Source of the DNA: Oscillospiraceae bacterium
Lineage (GTDB): Bacteria > Bacillota > Clostridia > Oscillospirales > Ruminococcaceae
DNA length: 18,833 nt
Assembly (NCBI GenBank): GCA_016296485.1
Contig: JAEDJF010000019.1
Coordinates: 1 to 18,833, forward strand
Direction: 5' to 3'
Shown: piece after piece, positions 14,869 through 18,833 of the stretch
Layout of the letters: every line of letters begins with the position of its first letter
Numbering within the stretch: the first letter of the stretch is position 1
Notes under the pieces: generated by a model
Told to the model about the DNA's origin: nothing
What the model saw: only the letters and a program-made list of their open reading frames with translations
The model's database searches: none
Program-made: the position numbers and the translations under genes

Positions 14869-15162
14869 TCAGTATCGGTTGGGGTTCGCCTCGACGAACT
14901 CCCGGAATTTTGATTCAATCCATTTTTTCGACTCCTCGAAGCCCTCCTCGGTGAGCGGGAAATCCCGGCTAACGACGTCGTCGGCGCACTCGAAGCACTT
15001 GGTGGTATAGACCGAGGCGGTAAGAGTTCCCTCCTCGACGTTGGGACAGTGCCGCCAGCGGAAATCTTTTCGGCTGTTCGTGTAAATATTGTTGAAACGC
15101 AACATATCAAAGGTGGGGCGGTCGAACTCAAGGGGCCGCTGCCACTGTCTCATAACTGCCAT
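14869..15162 (-). CDS. Hypothetical 97-aa protein
   Basis: I do not recognise this small protein. It is charged and soluble, with aromatic residues in the first half (FDMLRFNNIY, DFRWRHC) and a helical, acidic end (EEGFEESKKWIESKFREFVEANP). Three cysteines, C39 and a Cys-x2-Cys pair at C56 and C59, together with H38, could bind a metal ion, but four regular ligands of a known zinc finger are not evident. It has a strong promoter with a perfect -10 and a GGAGG site 7 nt before ATG 15162, so it is very likely a real gene. It is the first gene of a pair with the possible papain-like protein, 18 nt downstream, which suggests that the two act together. Confidence 0.75.
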   Translation of the reverse strand: MAVMRQWQRPLEFDRPTFDMLRFNNIYTNSRKDFRWRHCPNVEEGTLTASVYTTKCFECADDVVSRDFPLTEEGFEESKKWIESKFREFVEANPNRY

Positions 15163-15192
15163 TTTTGTTCCTCCGAAAAAACTGTTTATAGA

Positions 15193-15220
15193 ATTATACC
15201 ATAAATAAATATTTTATCAA
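15193..15220 (-). promoter_or_regulatory. Promoter of the 14209-15162 gene pair
   Basis: On minus, TTGATA (15220-15215), 16 bases, then TATAAT (15198-15193) preceded by an extended TGG. This is the best sigma-A-like promoter in the window. The predicted start is near 15186. Confidence 0.7.
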
Positions 15221-15233
15221 ATAAAAAATACGG

Positions 15234-15262
15234 TTTACCTCAAACGGAATATATGATAAAAT
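15234..15262 (+). promoter_or_regulatory. Promoter of the YwaF-like gene
   Basis: TTTACC (15234-15239), 17 bases, and TAAAAT (15257-15262) with TG at the extended position. The predicted start is near 15269, downstream of the ATG at 15261, so that ATG cannot be used from this promoter. Confidence 0.6.
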
Positions 15263-15287
15263 GTTGAAACTGAAAGGGGGCTTTGCC

Positions 15288-16040
15288 TTGTCCGAATTTT
15301 GGTACACAGATACAACCATGAGAGCGATAGACCCTGCTTACCGCTCCTTTATACATTTCAGCCCGCTGCACTTTTTTCTGATTGCCGTGGCCGCGGCAAT
15401 CTGCGCCGCCACCGCCTATTTTTACAAAAAGTCCGACGCCGTGCTCAGAAGAAAAATCCTCGTGGTGCTCGCGGTGCTCATGGTCATTAGCGAAATCGGA
15501 AAGGACCTTGAGGCGCTGCTCACGGGACAGTGGGAGTGGGCCTATCTTCCCTTCCACCTTTGCGGAATAAACATCTTCGTCTGTTTCTTCTACGCCCTGA
15601 AGCCCAGCGATTTCGCGGCGGAATTTTTGTACGCGACCTGCCTTCCCGGGGCTACGATGGCGCTTTTGGTTTCAACCTGGAACGACCTTCCCTTCTGGAA
15701 CTTTATGCACCTTCACTCCGCGAGCGTACATATAATGCTCGTAACTTTCCCGGTGCTTCTCGTTTGCGGCGGCTTCGTTCCGAATTTCCGCCGCCTGCCG
15801 AAGGTGCTCGGAATCCTCGCCCTGCTCTGCGTCCCGATTTATTTCATAAACCCCGTGCTCAAAAGCAACTTTTTCTTCCTCAACGGGACCGAAAACAATC
15901 CACTGCTGGAGGCTCTTGCCGGAATCCTCGGGGATAAGCTCTATTTCCTCGGTTTTCCCGTGATTCTCGGAGCGGTCTGGGTGCTCATGTACCTTCCCTG
16001 GGAGATACGCAAAAAGCGCCTCGGGGCAAAGGCAAAATAA
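15288..16040 (+). CDS. YwaF/TMEM164-like integral membrane protein (TIGR02206 type)
   Basis: This 250-aa protein has about six or seven hydrophobic helices and matches the YwaF (TIGR02206) group. Visible hallmarks are LPFHLCGINIFVCFF in the middle, GATMALLVS, the HLHSASVHIML stretch, and a FFLNGTENNPLL segment before the last helix. The human relative TMEM164 is reported to be a phospholipid acyltransferase, but bacterial members are not assigned, so a lipid-related role is only inference. I chose TTG 15288: AAAGGGGG lies 7 nt before it, and the predicted promoter overlaps the longer ATG 15261 start. The protein begins with Ser-Glu-Phe after Met, and no cleavable signal is seen. It is monocistronic, divergent from the unknown gene pair and convergent with the lysine transporter. 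Confidence 0.82.
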   Translation: MSEFWYTDTTMRAIDPAYRSFIHFSPLHFFLIAVAAAICAATAYFYKKSDAVLRRKILVVLAVLMVISEIGKDLEALLTGQWEWAYLPFHLCGINIFVCFFYALKPSDFAAEFLYATCLPGATMALLVSTWNDLPFWNFMHLHSASVHIMLVTFPVLLVCGGFVPNFRRLPKVLGILALLCVPIYFINPVLKSNFFFLNGTENNPLLEALAGILGDKLYFLGFPVILGAVWVLMYLPWEIRKKRLGAKAK

Positions 16041-16050
16041 TTTCAAAAGG

Positions 16051-16078
16051 AAAAGCGCCCCGCCGGGGCGCTTTTTTT
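16051..16078. terminator. Terminator shared by the YwaF-like gene and the lysine transporter operon
   Basis: A perfect 11-bp stem AAAAGCGCCCC / GGGGCGCTTTT (16051-16061 with 16065-16075) with loop GCC ends in a T-run on plus. An A-rich left flank gives a weaker T-run on minus. Confidence 0.88.
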
Positions 16079-16080
16079 AA

Positions 16081-16818
<738 letters not shown>

Positions 16819-16819
16819 T

Positions 16820-17629
16820 TCAGTTACCTCCTCTGGCTGTTTTTCTGTGGCGGCTTTCCTTGGGGTGATAGCTCAGAAGTCCGCTGGTGTAGGCAAGGGT
16901 ATCGGTGGTGGCGAGGTCGTAGCTGTCGTCGCCGTCCAGCTTGTTTTCAAGAAGGCGAAGCAGGAACGACGCCAGAACGGTCATTGTGAGATATATCGCC
17001 ATAACGATGCAGGCGGACGGGAAATAGAGGTAAAGGGCGCCGACAACGCTCTTGTGGGTGAAGAAAAGGTCCGCGAAGCTGATGACGGAAAGGACGGAGG
17101 TGTCCTTGATGTTGATGATGAAGTTGTTGCCTATCTGGGGAATGATGTTGCGGAACGCCTGGGGAAGAATTACGCTCATCATGGTCTGGAAGTGGGTCAT
17201 GCCGATGGCTTTGGCGCCCTCGGTCTGACCCGGGTCGATGGAGAGAATACCTCCGCGGACCGTTTCAGCCATATACGCGCCGGTGTTTATGGAAACAATG
17301 AAGAGCGCCGCGAACCAGATGTTCATCTGAATATTAAAAAGCATTTTCGCTCCGAAATAGATGAATACGGACTGGACTATCATCGGGGTTCCGCGGAAAA
17401 CCTCCACGTAAACCTTAAGTATTAAATTCACCAGGAAAAGCAGCGCTCTTTTCCACAGGGGGTCGCTTTTGCTTTTCGGAATGGTCTGGACAATACCGAC
17501 GCCGAAGCCGATAATGCAGCCCACGACGGTGCCGATGAATGAGACGATAAGGGTGTTCCGGGCGCCGATAATATAGGACATCCCGTAGCCGTTCCAGCAT
17601 TTCACAATGCCGCTAATAAGTTCAGACAT
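16820..17629 (-). CDS. Amino-acid ABC transporter permease (probable lysine importer)
   Basis: This HisM/GlnP-type inner-membrane permease has 269 aa. Residues about 20-50 form the first helix after RNTLIVSFIGT, typical of the family. EVFRGTPMIVQ and GAYMAETVRGGI follow, then the EAA loop EGAKAIGMTHFQTMMSVILP that docks on the ATPase. Further hydrophobic helices complete a five-helix fold. After the usual RLLENKL end, about 40 hydrophilic residues follow, rich in Asp, Ser, His and Arg; this tail is longer than common. ATG 17629 lies 6 nt after AAAGGAG. It is 28 nt downstream of the binding-protein gene and one base from the ATPase gene. As a single permease it presumably works as a homodimer. 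Confidence 0.92.
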   Translation of the reverse strand: MSELISGIVKCWNGYGMSYIIGARNTLIVSFIGTVVGCIIGFGVGIVQTIPKSKSDPLWKRALLFLVNLILKVYVEVFRGTPMIVQSVFIYFGAKMLFNIQMNIWFAALFIVSINTGAYMAETVRGGILSIDPGQTEGAKAIGMTHFQTMMSVILPQAFRNIIPQIGNNFIINIKDTSVLSVISFADLFFTHKSVVGALYLYFPSACIVMAIYLTMTVLASFLLRLLENKLDGDDSYDLATTDTLAYTSGLLSYHPKESRHRKTARGGN

Positions 17630-17657
17630 TTAATGCTCCTTTAATAAAAACCGTAAA

Positions 17658-18485
17658 TTATTCGCTGAGAGGCTGTACGGAAATTGCCTCCTGCATCATT
17701 CTTTCATAGTCGTCGGTGGTAAGGGTTGAGAGCACGGAGTTGATAGCGTCAAGAAGCTCGGTGTTGCCCTTCTGTACGGAGATGCCGAGGTTTATTTCTT
17801 CGTCGGAAACTTCAAACTCGCCGGGAGTGCCGGAGAAGTCGAGAATTACGAAATCGCTGTAAACGGCGACGGCGGCCATTGCGGTGGGCATATCGGTGAC
17901 AACGAGGTCAACGGTGCCGGCTTCAAGAGCTACGAGCATTGCGGGAGCGGTCTCCTGGGCGGTAAGAATGTTGGCGTCGGGAATCTGAGGAAGGCAGATG
18001 TCGTACCAGATGGTGCCGAGCTGGGAGGTGCAGGTTGCGCCCGCAAGGTCCGCAACGGAGGCGGCGGAGGCGTATTTGCTGTCAGCCTTTACAAGGGTGA
18101 CGATTGAAGCATAGTAGTAGGGGTCGGAAAAATCGACGACCTCAAGGCGCTCGGAGGTGATGGACTGACCGGCGATTACCATATCGACCGTGCCGGAGTC
18201 AACGGCGGGAACGAGGGAGTCCCAGTCGAGCTTTACGATTTCAAGGTCTTTGCCCATGCTCTCGGCGATGAGCTTTGCCATCATTACGTCGTAGCCGTAG
18301 GCATAGTCGCTGGAGTCGGCGATTTTGACTGCGCCGTTGGAGCTGTCGCCCTGGGTCCAGTTGTAGGGAGCGTAGGCACATTCCATTGCTACGCGGAGGG
18401 TGCTGCTGTCGCTTTCGCCGCTGCAGGCGGCAAAGCCGAGGCAAATTACGAGTGCGAGTACGAGTGCGATGATTTTTCTTGTCAT
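17658..18485 (-). CDS. Lipoprotein substrate-binding protein (probable lysine-binding)
   Basis: This extracellular SBP_bac_3-type binding protein has 275 aa. The N-terminus MTRKIIALVLALVICLG-FAAC is a lipoprotein signal peptide with the lipidated cysteine at C21, followed by a Ser-rich linker. The mature part shows YAPYNW, GYDVMMAKLI, the binding-loop pattern AGQSITSERLEVVDFSDPYY with the conserved Arg for the ligand carboxylate, TSQLGT, and VTDMPTA with an Asp expected to hold the amino group. I chose ATG 18485, 8 nt after AAGGA; a TTG at 18506 would add seven polar residues before the signal peptide and overlap the ribosome site. It is the first gene of the operon after a lysine riboswitch and terminator, so lysine is the likely ligand. 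Confidence 0.92.
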   Translation of the reverse strand: MTRKIIALVLALVICLGFAACSGESDSSTLRVAMECAYAPYNWTQGDSSNGAVKIADSSDYAYGYDVMMAKLIAESMGKDLEIVKLDWDSLVPAVDSGTVDMVIAGQSITSERLEVVDFSDPYYYASIVTLVKADSKYASAASVADLAGATCTSQLGTIWYDICLPQIPDANILTAQETAPAMLVALEAGTVDLVVTDMPTAMAAVAVYSDFVILDFSGTPGEFEVSDEEINLGISVQKGNTELLDAINSVLSTLTTDDYERMMQEAISVQPLSE

Positions 18486-18551
18486 TGTTTGATTCCTTCT
18501 TTCCAAAATAATTCATGATTTTGTTTCGGTTTCCGCCGCCCTTTAGGGCAA

Positions 18552-18589
18552 CAAAAAAACCATGAATACTTTCGGAGAAGATTCATGGT
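18552..18589 (-). terminator. Riboswitch expression platform: intrinsic terminator
   Basis: On minus, ACCATGAAT (18589-18581) pairs perfectly with ATTCATGGT (18567-18559) around 13 bases and is followed by seven T. It lies between the lysine aptamer and the binding-protein gene. The 3' strand of aptamer stem P1 can also pair with its 5' arm (UGGU with ACCA, UCA with UGA, one bulge), which would serve as antiterminator. Confidence 0.85.
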
Positions 18590-18636
18590 AACATTCTTTG
18601 ATAAAATGTTTTCGGCGCGAAAAAACCGCGCTTTTT

Positions 18637-18812
18637 AAACCAATGATAGCTCTCCACCGAAGTGACAGTCCGCAAGATGTTTTCCTGCGACCCAGCAACC
18701 GGAAAATATAGGCTTTTTCCGACGCTTCGGCGAAAGTTCCTTTCCCAATGAGCGGGGAGCCTTCCCCAAAAGCTCGCTGGTACTGATAGCTTTCGCGCCT
18801 CTACCATTGTTT
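18637..18812 (-). promoter_or_regulatory. Lysine riboswitch (L box)
   Basis: Read on minus, the 176 nt carry the L-box core in order: AGAGGCGC, AGUA, GGGGAAGGCUCCCC, GGGAAAG, GCCGAAG (18731-18725), GCUGGG (18696-18691), GACUGUCAC (18670-18662) and GGAGAGCUAUC. Stem P1 forms between 18812-18801 and 18649-18637 with a G-U pair and one bulge. Known L boxes switch genes off when lysine binds; here lysine binding should free the terminator downstream. The promoter lies beyond the window edge. I recognised it by eye from these motifs. Confidence 0.95.
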
Positions 18813-18833
18813 ATGGCAAAGCCAAAAACAATT

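Noticed and set aside
18486..18506. TTG start giving a 282-aa binding protein
   Set aside because: It would place polar residues before the signal peptide and covers the ribosome binding site of ATG 18485.
18539..18550. GCCCTTTAGGGC palindrome between the terminator and the binding-protein gene
   Set aside because: It is short, with at most a 4-bp stem and tetraloop; no second copy and no clear role.
18583..18807. Minus-strand open frame of 74 codons
   Set aside because: It lies almost entirely within the lysine aptamer; the base conservation is explained by RNA structure.

Overview
The window looks like chromosomal DNA from a strictly anaerobic member of the Bacillota, class Clostridia, probably an animal-gut Oscillospirales-type organism. 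The reasons are a three-subunit NuoE/NuoF-linked [FeFe]-hydrogenase, a clostridial-type enoate reductase, an oxygen-sensitive Fe-S cysteine desulfidase, a DUF2935 protein, a lysine riboswitch, strong GGAGG ribosome binding sites, several TTG/GTG starts and sigma-A-like promoters. The species assignment is inference. No tRNA, rRNA, CRISPR array, insertion sequence or phage gene was seen.

Layout, left to right. (1) 1-1024 (-): a membrane-anchored glycerophosphodiester phosphodiesterase, cut by the window edge. (2) 1168-2058 (+): a duplicated DUF2935 protein, TTG start. (3) 2119-2796 (-) and 3029-4969 (+): a Crp/Fnr-family regulator divergent from a large flavin/Fe-S enoate reductase. Their shared intergenic region holds two copies of a 16-bp palindrome, each centred about 41 bp upstream of one of the two predicted transcription starts. 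(4) 5070-8090 (-): a MacB-like ABC transporter with ATPase and permease fused. (5) 8429-9715 (+): a UPF0597 (YhaM/CyuA-type) cysteine desulfidase. (6) 13916-9777 (-): the operon hydC-hydB-hydA for a probably electron-bifurcating [FeFe]-hydrogenase, with two similar inverted repeats in its leader. (7) 15162-14209 (-): a two-gene unit with an uncharacterised 97-aa protein and a possible permuted papain/NlpC-P60-like protein. (8) 15288-16040 (+): a YwaF/TMEM164-like membrane protein. (9) 18833-16081 (-): a lysine riboswitch and its terminator, then a lipoprotein binding protein, a permease and an ATPase, which together form a probable lysine importer.

How the parts relate. The hydrogenase joins NADH, ferredoxin and H2, and the enoate reductase is another likely sink for NADH. 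These genes avoid the CGG arginine codons that dominate their neighbours, which suggests strong expression. The Crp-like regulator lacks a recognisable cAMP pocket and is likely a one-component sensor for the reductase substrate or a related signal. The riboswitch assigns lysine as the substrate of the right-hand transporter, which protein sequence alone could not do. The four convergent junctions each contain one hairpin that reads as a terminator in both directions.

The least described parts are the regulator/reductase switch, the hyd leader repeats, and the unknown gene pair at 14209-15162.
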